Source of the DNA: Planctomycetota bacterium
Lineage (GTDB): Bacteria > Planctomycetota > UBA1135 > GCA-002686595
Direction of reading: 5' to 3'
DNA: 64,000 nt
NCBI GenBank assembly: GCA_012959785.1
Contig: DUCM01000017.1
Location: forward strand, 1 to 64,000
The notes beneath the pieces were generated by a model. The model had not been told where the DNA came from. It saw only the letters and a program-made list of their open reading frames with translations, and searched no databases. A program made the position numbers and the translations under genes. Positions 8,120 through 17,000 of the stretch are shown here, piece after piece (within the stretch, counting starts at the first letter, position 1; each line of letters starts with the position of its first letter).

Positions 8120-8281
8120 ATGAACATCACCAAGTGGACCGTCTTGGGCGGCATTATTTTGGCCGGAGGCGTCATCTTGCGCCTCACCGGCTGCTGAGGC
8201 GACCCTCAATCCATGCTCGGTACGGGCATGATCGTGGTCAGCCTGCCTCTACTCTTCGGCATGAGTTTCGGAGGTTCCTAG
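8120..8281 (+). CDS. candidate selenoprotein: 53-aa membrane protein with in-frame UGA (GCUG motif)
   Basis: ATG at 8120 opens a frame that meets TGA at 8195-8197 (codon 26), continues in the same frame and ends at TAG (8279-8281). Before the TGA is a hydrophobic segment (about residues 7-22) ending LTGC; after it come GDPQSMLGTG and a second hydrophobic segment (about 33-50). With TGA read as selenocysteine the site is Gly-Cys-Sec-Gly, the tetrapeptide known from mammalian thioredoxin reductase. A 7-bp hairpin with a GGTAC loop starts 15 bases after the TGA, as expected for a bacterial SECIS. Codon use is similar on both sides of the TGA. Alternatives: a 25-residue lipoprotein-like peptide (LTGC is also a lipobox) or a nonsense-mutated gene. 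No selA, selB, selC or selD lies in this window. Confidence 0.55.
8212..8230 (+). promoter_or_regulatory. candidate bacterial SECIS element
   Basis: CATGCTC (8212-8218) pairs with GGGCATG (8224-8230), seven pairs including one G-U, around the loop GGTAC (8219-8223). The loop starts 22 bases after the TGA at 8195-8197, within the usual 16-37, and has G in its first two positions plus a following U, as in the E. coli fdhF element (loop GGUCU). Confidence 0.55.
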
Positions 8282-8740
8282 CCAGGACTCCGGCTGCAAT
8301 TCCACCCGGCGGGTGAATTGCAGGGCGCAGGCCAGCGCTTGACCTTCCGACACCGGATCGAAGTTCTGAAACCCCGGACGCATGACCAATCCGTCGTCGG
8401 GCTCCACCGCACCAGGATGGCCGCGGCTGGCGCCGCGCAGAAGTTCAAAGTAGCGCGCGCCATCTTTCAATTGCGTGGACTCCAGAGCGCCACAGCCCAC
8501 GAGAAAAATCCAGACAGCGGACTCATGGTGCTGCACCGTGGCGGGGTCTCGGTGCTGGCCGCCTTCAAAGCCCACGCTCAGGTGACCACGCTCACCAAAG
8601 TAGCCAAGCAGCGCGCCTTGCACAGTCTCCTCCAGGCCCAGGACTAAGGGCACGGCGCGACAGAAGTGGCCGTGCGCCTCGGCGTCCTGCTCAAAGCGAT
8701 GTCGTGTTCCCCCATGGCTCGCGTAGGATTCCAGCCGCAA
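8249..8740 (-). pseudogene. succinylglutamate desuccinylase/aspartoacylase family remnant
   Basis: The leftward frame reads as the C-terminal half of an AstE/AspA-family zinc hydrolase: VPLVLGLEETVQGALLGYF, then GHLSVGFEGGQHRDPATVQH, and later GLVMRPGFQNFDPVSEGQ. The N-terminal half with the zinc-binding HxxE region is missing: directly upstream is the stop of the GTPase gene (8745), and no ATG or GTG opens the frame there, only a TTG at 8740-8738. The family's usual C-terminal MPxY and GFF blocks are also absent. Full-length members have about 320 residues; this has about 160. It appears to be a decayed or truncated gene. Its last 33 bases overlap the selenoprotein candidate on the other strand. 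Confidence 0.6.
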
Positions 8741-8744
8741 AGGC

Positions 8745-10169
8745 TCACAGCCAATGGCCCGCTTCGGGATAAACAGCCTTGAGAACGGAGCGAGCCGTGC
8801 CCGCAAGCTGGACGGCAAAGTCCTTGCGCAGATCGAAGAGGGCCTGCTCATCTGTTTCGCCCCTGGCTGACTTCCAGACGCCGTGGGTGTAGACCTTGCG
8901 ATCCGCAAGGGCCGCGCTCACCGCATCGCGCCAGTGCGCGCTGATGGAAGCCTCACGCCAGGCACCCCGGCCTCGGCCGAAATGGGCCACGGCGAGGAAT
9001 TTTTGCAGGAGAAAGTTGAGGTCGCGGTCCAGGACTTCGGGGGACCACCCCATGCACGGGGTCACGCCAGCGCGGAAAGAATTATACCCGCGGGCCGCAA
9101 ACAGACCGCCGGCGCCACCCAAAAGGGCCCCGAGCAACGCGCCTGTGCCAAAGCTCAAGCCGCCCGCGGCCAGGTCTGCACCCAGCCCGGTGAGGAGACC
9201 CGACCCCGCGCCGCCCAGAATGCCCCAGCGCTTGGGGGCGACCTGCTCGTTGTAGGCCTTAAAGTCTATCTGGTCCGCCTTGAAGTCCTGATGGCTGCGA
9301 CCGTCAAGACCATGGAGGACAATCATGGAATCGACCACCCGCAGGGTGCCGGCTTCCATTCGCTCTCCGAGAGCCCTCGCTGCCTGTTGTTTGTCCGAAC
9401 CCCAGGCGCCGGTGATTATGGGTTCCGAATCGGCGGCTGCGCGCACCAATTCGGCGGCGAACAGGTCCGTGGTCTTGCGCAGAGTATCGAGATGCTCCTC
9501 GCGCCAGAGCGACAGGAGCGATTCAGCCAGGGGGCGCCGATCCTCTGGCAACGCATCCCGCACGCACTCGAAGAGGCGTCCTTCCTGCACCCAGCAGCGG
9601 GTAAAGGCATCGAGGCCCAGAACGCCCCGCACCGCGGGCCAACGGGCCGTGGCCTCTTCCCAGCGATGCACATCGCGCATCAGTTCCAGGGTGCGCATGG
9701 CACCCGTTTGGTTGAGAAGGATCAACACCGGCAGTTCGAGGAGGCTCAGGATCTCGAGCTCCAGGTCGACATAGCCCCTGTCCTGGGGACTCTCCGAAGC
9801 GTTGACAAGGTAGAGCAGGACATCGCTCGTTGAGGGCAAGCTGGAGAGCGCTTCGCGGTCGCAGAAGAGTGCGCGCTGCTCTTGTGAATCGAAACTCTCT
9901 GTCTTGATCCAACCCAAGGGGTCCTCGTGCTCGCGCAGTCGCTTGAGCAATCGCGCCGAGTCGCCAAAGCCCGGGGTGTCGCAAAGCACCAGGCGCTGAC
10001 CTTCGGGGCCCTGGAGCAAGGTGTGCGCCGAGACTTCAAGGGTCACATGAGCCCGGTCGAGGACCTCGCCCACATCCTCGCCCAGAAGAGTGCGCATGAG
10101 AGTCGTCTTGCCCACATTGGTGTGGGACATCAAGGACAGGGTCAAGCAGTCACCGTGGTGCTGATTCAT
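8745..10169 (-). CDS. GTPase with DUF3482-type C-terminal domain
   Basis: A 474-residue protein with a Era/TrmE-like GTPase domain (residues about 9-200) and a DUF3482-like C-terminal region. The P-loop is SHTNVGKTTL (residues 15-24), G3 is DTPGFGD, and the G4 position reads LNQTG rather than NKxD, a relaxed form seen in this family. A Gly/Ala-rich, glycine-zipper-like stretch near residues 320-370 (SGLLTGLGADLAAGGLS) suggests membrane association. ATG at 10169 was chosen because it overlaps the upstream DUF2868 stop as ATGA; an upstream in-frame ATG at 10199 would overlap that gene by 34 bases. DUF2868 and DUF3482 genes are paired in many bacteria; the function is unknown. Confidence 0.8.
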   Translation of the reverse strand: MNQHHGDCLTLSLMSHTNVGKTTLMRTLLGEDVGEVLDRAHVTLEVSAHTLLQGPEGQRLVLCDTPGFGDSARLLKRLREHEDPLGWIKTESFDSQEQRALFCDREALSSLPSTSDVLLYLVNASESPQDRGYVDLELEILSLLELPVLILLNQTGAMRTLELMRDVHRWEEATARWPAVRGVLGLDAFTRCWVQEGRLFECVRDALPEDRRPLAESLLSLWREEHLDTLRKTTDLFAAELVRAAADSEPIITGAWGSDKQQAARALGERMEAGTLRVVDSMIVLHGLDGRSHQDFKADQIDFKAYNEQVAPKRWGILGGAGSGLLTGLGADLAAGGLSFGTGALLGALLGGAGGLFAARGYNSFRAGVTPCMGWSPEVLDRDLNFLLQKFLAVAHFGRGRGAWREASISAHWRDAVSAALADRKVYTHGVWKSARGETDEQALFDLRKDFAVQLAGTARSVLKAVYPEAGHWL

Positions 10170-11686
10170 ACCGTCGCCCCCACCAGTGGCCCTGGCCAAA
10201 GCACAGCGCCCGCGCGCTCAAGCACCCGCGGATCGGGATGGCCGGCGAGTTCGCAAAAGAGAGGTTCGAGATCCAGGGGAGCGAGGACCGCGGTCCAGTT
10301 GCGCTCCCGCGACTGCCGGCGTTGATCGGCCTCGTCGCCCCGGCAGAAGCGTTCCAAAAAAGGACCCTGGTCCACCACCACCAGTAAGGCTTCGCGGCCA
10401 TCAGCGCCTGCCGCAGCGCGGGTGAGTTCTTCGAGGTATTCGCCGTGCACCTCCCGTTCGGGCGTCTGGGCCAGGGAGAACAGCGCTACGCGGCAATGGG
10501 CGGCGCCTTCCTTGCGATCCGCCCCGCTGGCGGGCTCGGCGCCGTAATCGAGGGGCTCGAGTACCGTGACGCCCAGGCGGCCACCGAAGAGATCGAAGAG
10601 CAGTTGCTTGAGCCCCTCAGAGGCGCGCGGCGAAGGGTCATAACCGTAGGCCTCGACTGTCGCCTCGCTGCCCGCTCCGCGCTCGGCGCTCGAGAGGCGC
10701 ATGAAATACGCGTCTTGGTTGAAGTCGAAGGACAAGGCTTTGGCGAGACTCCGGGCGCGACGGCCCGTCCAGACGGCCAGGAGAGAGCGCGGCACGAGCA
10801 CCACCAGAGCACCGGTCACGCTATAGAAGTGGATCCAAAGCGCCGCATCACCAAAACCCGGCGCGCGCAAGGCTTCGATGGTTGCCAGATCGGGGAGCCG
10901 CACGCCCAGGATCCATGACGCAGGCGCAAAGAGCAGCGCCAGGAAATCGTGGACTTGTGTGGCCGAAAGGAAGGTGCTCTGCCAACTCGCGTCGTAGTCG
11001 AGCACGAGCCCACGCAGGTACATTCCCAAGATCGCGCCAGCCATCAAGGCCGCCGCCGCCGTGTGCAGCCAGCAGGCCACACGGGCCTGGTGCAAGCGCG
11101 CCCCCGCGCGGTTCCAGTCGCGCACGAAACGCCCGCTGGCCACCGCCGCCGCGCCGTCGCCGCGAATCGCCCGCGCCCAGGGGCGCGTGGGCGCCATGAG
11201 CCACAAGAGCCAGCGGGCCACGGCCCCCGTGCCGGCGGCACGACTCTTCGCGCCATCGCCGCCAGCCACCTCGCGGCGACCGAGGGCCAAGTAGGCCAGG
11301 GCGAAATAAACCACTAGGTTGTAGACGAGCACCAACAAGAGCGGAAAGTTGAGCAGGTCGACGGATTGATGAGGGCCCAGGCGGTCGATGCCCCCGCCCA
11401 GTAAGAGTCCCGCCACAAGAGCCAGCCAGAGGGGTAGCCGCGCGCCGCCGGCCCACTCGAGGACCCCTTCGGCGAAGGGGTGGGCGCTGCAAATCACACG
11501 CCGCAAGCGAGCGGCCCGCAGGGCAAAGAACTCCACGGGGTCCACCGTCTTGCCGTCCATGGAGAGCTCGGCCCGCGCCTCGCGGGTGGCCAGTCGGCGC
11601 TCACGCTCGTCGATCAGAGGCTCGTCCCTCGACGACTCTTCAAAGGCGCGCACGAAGAGCACCTCGCGCAGATTCTCTTCACGCAA
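10166..11686 (-). CDS. DUF2868 family membrane protein
   Basis: A 506-residue protein matching the DUF2868 layout: a soluble N-terminus (MREENLREVLFVRAFEESSRDEPL), a transmembrane core with four or more hydrophobic segments at about residues 75-95, 110-130, 205-225 and 290-310, and a soluble C-terminal domain (about 330-506). The second cytosolic part includes LLVVVDQGPFLERF and resembles a nucleotide-binding fold, without clear catalytic motifs. It is translationally coupled by ATGA to the DUF3482-type GTPase, with which the family normally co-occurs, suggesting a membrane-anchored GTPase complex. No promoter was recognised upstream. Confidence 0.75.
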   Translation of the reverse strand: MREENLREVLFVRAFEESSRDEPLIDERERRLATREARAELSMDGKTVDPVEFFALRAARLRRVICSAHPFAEGVLEWAGGARLPLWLALVAGLLLGGGIDRLGPHQSVDLLNFPLLLVLVYNLVVYFALAYLALGRREVAGGDGAKSRAAGTGAVARWLLWLMAPTRPWARAIRGDGAAAVASGRFVRDWNRAGARLHQARVACWLHTAAAALMAGAILGMYLRGLVLDYDASWQSTFLSATQVHDFLALLFAPASWILGVRLPDLATIEALRAPGFGDAALWIHFYSVTGALVVLVPRSLLAVWTGRRARSLAKALSFDFNQDAYFMRLSSAERGAGSEATVEAYGYDPSPRASEGLKQLLFDLFGGRLGVTVLEPLDYGAEPASGADRKEGAAHCRVALFSLAQTPEREVHGEYLEELTRAAAGADGREALLVVVDQGPFLERFCRGDEADQRRQSRERNWTAVLAPLDLEPLFCELAGHPDPRVLERAGAVLWPGPLVGATV

Positions 11687-11833
11687 GATCTAGCTCCCGG
11701 CGGGTCCTATCCACCGCGCAGAGCCCGCCCGCCCGGCAACGCCGGCATCCTGTCAACCCCTCGCTGCGCATCTGACCCCCGTTCATGGGCCCAAGGGTCG
11801 CGGGCAAAGCTCCCGAGGTCAAGCACCTACAAC

Positions 11834-11862
11834 TTGCGGGGTTCCGGGGCAGGCGCCACAAT
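11834..11862 (+). promoter_or_regulatory. sigma-70-like promoter upstream of the lipoprotein-GH20 genes
   Basis: TTGCGG (11834-11839), a 17-base spacer, then CACAAT (11857-11862), 34 bases before the ATG at 11897. It lies in the divergent gap with the DUF2868 gene. Confidence 0.45.
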
Positions 11863-11896
11863 CGGTCAGGCGAGCCCCGGCTCGCCCGCACGCCCC

Positions 11897-12088
11897 ATGC
11901 CCATCCCCTCCAAGCGCTTGTCGTTTTCGCTCGCATTTCTCTTCGCCGTGTTCCTACTCTTCGGCCCCTGTGCGCCGGCCCTGGAAGAAGGTCACCTGGA
12001 GCAAGAGCCCGCGGGGCCTGTTGGTGCGGAGCTTGGTGGGGAAACTCCCAGCGAGGTTTCAGAAGCCACCGAAGAGGAGGAGCTATGA
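11897..12088 (+). CDS. small secreted or lipoprotein-like peptide coupled to GH20
   Basis: A 63-residue protein: MPIPSKRLSFSLAFLFAVFL is a strong export signal, followed by LFGPCAPALEEGH and an acidic, Glu-rich C-terminus ending TEEEEL. FGPC could act as a weak lipobox (Pro at -1 is unfavourable), so a secreted peptide is also possible. Its TGA overlaps the GH20 ATG as ATGA, so the pair is probably translationally coupled, and the GAGGAGGAGC that ends this reading frame doubles as the ribosome binding site of the hexosaminidase. No known domain. Confidence 0.6.
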   Translation: MPIPSKRLSFSLAFLFAVFLLFGPCAPALEEGHLEQEPAGPVGAELGGETPSEVSEATEEEEL

Positions 12089-14001
12089 AGACCGAGGAGC
12101 GCATCGGGCGCCTGGCACCTCCACCCCGCCGCGCCGAGGCGCGCCACTCCCGCTGGCAAGTGCCAAGGAGGTTGGGCGTCGAGATTCCGGCGGGCTGGTC
12201 CATGCAGGGCAGCCCCGCCATACGGGCTCTTCAGAAAAGCCTGGCACGCCATGACACGCAATTCACTCCAGATGGCTCGCCTGGTTCGGATCGCTCGCCC
12301 GCAAGAGGTGCCCGGGGACTTCGCTTGCACCTCGACGAGGGGCTCGCAGCCGAGGCCTACACCCTGGAGATCGACGAGGATGGCGCGCGCCTCGGTGCCG
12401 CCACGCAAGTTGGCCTCAGCCACGGCCTCTACACCCTGGCCCAGTGGGTTGGCTTGCACCCAAGGGCCGAGCGCGCCCTGCACCTTGAGGGGCTCGCCAT
12501 CGAGGATGCGCCGAGCCTTGCCGAGCGCGGCGTCATGCTTGATGTGGCACGCGACCGGCGGCCCACCATGGAGACCCTCTTCGATCTCGTCGCGCGCCTG
12601 GCGGCGCTCAAGATCAACCGCCTACAGCTCTACATGGAGGCCGACTTCGCTTATTCCTTCGGCGGCCTCGCCACCCGTGGCCGCAGCCCTTACAGCGCGG
12701 GCGAGATTCGTCGCCTCGACAGCCATTGCATCGAGCACGGCATCGAGTTGGTGCCCAATCAACAGAGCTTTGGTCACCTCCACCACTGGCTGCGCCACGA
12801 CCCTTGGCGCAGCCTGGCCGAAGTGCCCGCAGGCCTGACGCATCCCTTTTCCAAGGAGACCGAGCCCTTCAGTCTGTGCCCTACCGATCCCGGCAGCTTG
12901 CCATTCCTCGAGAGACTCTTCGATGAGTTGCTCCCGTGTTTCAGCTCCTCCGATTTCAACGTGGGCCTCGACGAGACCTTCGACATCGGCCAGGGCCGCT
13001 CGCGGGAAGCCTGCGCGAAGACTTCAGCGCAGCGCGTCTACCTCGACTTTCTAGGGCGCGTCCACGGCTTGCTGACGGACCGCGGGAAACGCATGCTCTT
13101 CTTTGGCGACATCATCCAGAAGGAGCCCGAGCTGTGCGCCGAACTGCCAGCGAGCGCCGTGGCCATGAGTTGGGGCTATGAAGCAGACCACCCCTTCGAG
13201 GACGAACTGAGGCATTTGGCCTCCAGCGGCCGAAAATTCGCGGTCTGTCCGGGCACGAGTTCCTGGAACAGTTTCGTGGGGCGCACCCAGAACTGCCTCT
13301 GCAATATCGAAAGCGCAGCACGAACAGCCACACGTCAGGGAGCCCTGGGCCTCTTGGTCTGTGACTGGGGCGACCGCGGGCACCTGCAACCGGCCCCCAT
13401 CAGCGCGCCGGGTTTTGTGCTGGCCGCGGCGCTCGCGTGGAACGCAGAATTCGAGGGGGCCACGGAACACCTCGCCACCTGGTTGGACGACTGGTGGTTC
13501 GAGGACGCTGCCGGTGTCCTGGGAGAGGTCGTGCTGGAGCTCGGCCGCAACGGCGAAGTCAGCGGCGAGACCACGAAGAACGGCACGGCGGGCTTCTTTC
13601 TGTGCATCGCCGCCGACCTGCCCCTGACCGACGAACATTTCGAGGGCCTCGACAGCGCCAGCCTCGACGCAGCCCACGAGCACCTGCAAGCCGTCCTCGC
13701 GGACCTCGGCCGCGCCCGCAGCTTGCGAGACGACGCCGCCCTCGTGGACAGCGAACTCACCCTGGCCCGGGACCTCCAGAGCCTCGGCGTCGACCTCGGC
13801 CGCGCCCGCTTGCGAGGGGGTGGCTGCGCCACCAGCGAGCTCGACAGCCAAGCGCGGGCCAGGTTCGCGGAACGCTTGGCGGAACTCTGCACACGCCACC
13901 GCGAACTCTGGCCCGCGCGCGCACGCCCCGGGGGCCTCACGGCTTCCCTCGCTTGGCTCGAGGCCCTCAGGCCTCAACTGGGGCGCTGCGCTCCCCGCTG
14001 A
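12085..14001 (+). CDS. glycoside hydrolase family 20 (beta-N-acetylhexosaminidase-like)
   Basis: A 638-residue protein with a GH20 catalytic barrel. ERGVMLDVARDRRPTMETL and INRLQLYMEADFAYSF mark the barrel start, HGIELVPNQQSFGHL follows, and NVGLDETFDIGQG carries the Asp296-Glu297 catalytic pair typical of GH20 substrate-assisted catalysis. A GH20 N-terminal alpha/beta domain precedes it (about residues 30-130). The usual role is removal of terminal N-acetylglucosamine or N-acetylgalactosamine from glycans or chitin fragments. No signal peptide is visible, so it is probably cytoplasmic. ATG at 12085 was chosen over longer alternatives because of its strong ribosome binding site and ATGA overlap. 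Confidence 0.85.
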   Translation: MKTEERIGRLAPPPRRAEARHSRWQVPRRLGVEIPAGWSMQGSPAIRALQKSLARHDTQFTPDGSPGSDRSPARGARGLRLHLDEGLAAEAYTLEIDEDGARLGAATQVGLSHGLYTLAQWVGLHPRAERALHLEGLAIEDAPSLAERGVMLDVARDRRPTMETLFDLVARLAALKINRLQLYMEADFAYSFGGLATRGRSPYSAGEIRRLDSHCIEHGIELVPNQQSFGHLHHWLRHDPWRSLAEVPAGLTHPFSKETEPFSLCPTDPGSLPFLERLFDELLPCFSSSDFNVGLDETFDIGQGRSREACAKTSAQRVYLDFLGRVHGLLTDRGKRMLFFGDIIQKEPELCAELPASAVAMSWGYEADHPFEDELRHLASSGRKFAVCPGTSSWNSFVGRTQNCLCNIESAARTATRQGALGLLVCDWGDRGHLQPAPISAPGFVLAAALAWNAEFEGATEHLATWLDDWWFEDAAGVLGEVVLELGRNGEVSGETTKNGTAGFFLCIAADLPLTDEHFEGLDSASLDAAHEHLQAVLADLGRARSLRDDAALVDSELTLARDLQSLGVDLGRARLRGGGCATSELDSQARARFAERLAELCTRHRELWPARARPGGLTASLAWLEALRPQLGRCAPR

Positions 14002-14029
14002 CCCTTGGCCAGCGGTTAGACTGTCGGGC

Positions 14030-17000
14030 TTGAACGACCCTGCAGCCCTCCCCACGCGCAAGCGCAGAGCGACCAAGTACGGCCTTTGGGGGGGCTTGCT
14101 TGTGGCCCTGCTCATGCTCTTTGGCCACCGCCTGTGGTTGCCATCCCTCGCCAGCGCCTGCCTGCCGCGCCTGGCCCGCGAAACCGCGGGCGTCGAACTC
14201 GAAGCGAGGGTGATCCGCCTCGATGGCGGCCAACTCGAGCTGCGCGGCGTTGCGGCAAGCAGCACCGAGGTCGGCGGCCCCCTGCGCAGCTTGCAAGCCG
14301 AGCGGGTGGTCCTGCGCTACTCCCTCGCGGCGCTCTGGCGAGAGGGTCTCGGCGGCCTGGAAGCGCTGGCCGTGGAGGGTCTGCATCTCGATCTTCTCCT
14401 CACAGGCGAGGGCGAGTCGCTGACAGAGTCAAGTGCAACAGGTCTCCCCGAGCTGCCCGAACGCCTGCCCCGCATCGATGTGGAGATCGCAAAGCTCGCC
14501 CTGGCCCTGCCCGGTGGCGTGACTTGTAGCGCAAACGCTGCACGCCTTGTTGCAAACGACGAAGGCCACCTGGACCTGGGCCAGTTGACCTTCAGCGGCG
14601 GGCCCCCCGACTCCACCTGGACGACCCGCCCCCTGGCCCTGCGCGGACGCTGGCAGTCCGCCGTGGTCCACGACCTCGTGCTCCTGGTGGATGCGCAACC
14701 CCTACTGCGGAGCGAGCGCGCCAACCTGGCTCGTATCCTTGAGGGTGCTGAGCCCATCGAGATCGAGTTCGACATCGGCGGCGGACTCAGCGCGTTTGTC
14801 GACGGCGCAGGCCTGCGCGGCAGCCTGCATCTGGAACGAGTCAACTTGAACGACCTGTACGCGGCCGCGCCCATCGCAATCGCCGTGCCACAGCTGCGCG
14901 GTGAACTGACTCTCGCGACCGAAGTCAGCCTCGCCTGGAACGACCTCGGCGCCGCCCGCGCAAGCGCCGATTTTAGCCTGGCGGACTTGCGCTACGGGGA
15001 TCTCGCCGTGGAGTTCTGCCGGGCACAGGCGAGACTTGAGAACGGCTGGCTAGACATGCCCAGCCTCGAGTTCAAGCAGGTCAACAACCGTTTGCACATC
15101 GAGCGCCTGCGCTGGCCGCTCTTCGAGGCTCGCGCTGGGGCTTGGCTTCAGAGCGCTTCGGCCTCCGCGGAGCTGGAGGTCAACAACCTGGCGGCGCTCG
15201 CGAGCCTCTTCGCCGGAGACTATGTTGATCTACCGCCGCACAAAATCGCTCTGGCCCTCGAAATCAAAACCGGCCGCGCGGAGATCCTGCATGGCAGCCT
15301 CGAATCGGCGGGCGGGCACCTGCGCCTCGGTGCGGCGGAACTCGTGGCGGGCCGCACCTGGCGCGATCCCTGGACGGTTTCCCTCACAGGCGAGGCGCAA
15401 TTGCGCGACCTCGGTGAAGTAGGCCGACTCTTCGGCCGCGACGATTGGCACGGCAGCCTGGAGGGCGACCTGCAAATTGCGGGCACCTGGCCAGAGGTGC
15501 GCGGTGGCTCTACCCTCGCGGGCAACGACTTGCGCTTCGGCGCCCTGGCAGTCGGCAGCCTGGGCTTTGATCTCACGCTCGAAGAACAGCGCCTGCAACT
15601 CACGCGCCTCGAAGCCTCGGGCGAGGGCATCGAACTCAAAGCCAGCGGCACATATTTGTTGGACAGCGCGCGCTTTGAAGAGAGCAACCTGACCCTAGCC
15701 GTGCCCGAGCTCAATATTCTCGCTGGCGATCTCTTCCAATCGGGGACCGCCAGCGTGCGAGCCTCTTGGAGTGGTCCCTTCGACGACATCGCGCTGGAGG
15801 GTCTGGTTGAATCTCAAGGCCTACATATCGCGGGTCTGGCCATCGAGAGCGCGCGGGCCAGCTTTGCGGTAAGGGGCCGCGAGTGGCGCTGCGATGAGCT
15901 GCAAGCCCGCTCGGACTTCGGCGACCTCAAGGCAGCCTTTGCTTTCGAACTCGACGCCGCCGGGCAACTGACGCGGGCGGCACTCGAGAGATTCAGTCTC
16001 TTACGCGAAGGGCGCGGGCTGACCCTTGAAGAGCGTGCCGAGCTAGACATCCAACACGACGCGCAGGGACTCGCCGCCCGTTGGAGTCGCCTGGTGCTCG
16101 CGGGGGCAGCGGGCCGCCTGGAAACCTCCGGTAGCCTCTCGGCCGCACAGCTCAACCTGGACATCGAAGCCCAGGCTCTGGCGCCGGGCGTCTTTCTGGA
16201 AGGCGTGGCAGGAGCCCCTCTACAACTCGCCGCGGTGGATGGAGTGCTGCACCTCGCGGGACCTCCGGGAGCGCCCGAGTTCGAATCCCGAGCGCTTTTC
16301 AGCGGACTCTCCCTCGGTTCCAAAGCCGTCTGCGATCTGCGCTGGTCGGCGCGCTCCGCGGCTGGACGAATCGAGCTCGAAGAGTTTGGCCTCAGTTCCG
16401 GGGAGCAGGTCAACCTGGCCCTCGCGGGGTCCTTGCCCCTCGCCTTTTGGCGCCGGGGGCCTCCGGGCGCGGTGGATTTGAGATTGAACCTCGACCTCGA
16501 TCTCGGGATCCTCGCAGAACTAGGCGACCTCGCCAAGGACGACTCCCCCGCCGGGCGCGTACGCCTCGACGGCCAAGTCGCTGGCAGCCTCGAAGCCCTC
16601 GAAGGTCACCTGGATCTCGTGGCGGAAGGGTTGCGCGGTCCCCCCGGCCTGCACTCCGCCGCAGCCGAGGCGGGCCAGTTGCGCGGGCGGCTGACCCTGG
16701 GAGAGGGCTTCCAACTCAAGGGGCTAAGAGCTTCCCTGGGCACGGCCCTGGACCTTGACCTTGACCTTGAGATCGACACGCCGACGAATCTCTGGGACCT
16801 CGTGGACGATCCCCGCGAAGCCACGCAAATGGCCACCGTTGCGGCCACGGCCAGCATCCATCAGCTCGACCTCGAGTGGCTCGCGCGCAGCTTTGACGAA
16901 CTCGTGCCCGCCCTCAGCCGGGTACGCCGCGGCAGGGCGACGGGCGAGTTGCGCGCTGGTGGCCGGCTCCACGAAGCGCACCTCGCCGGCTCGCTCCTCA

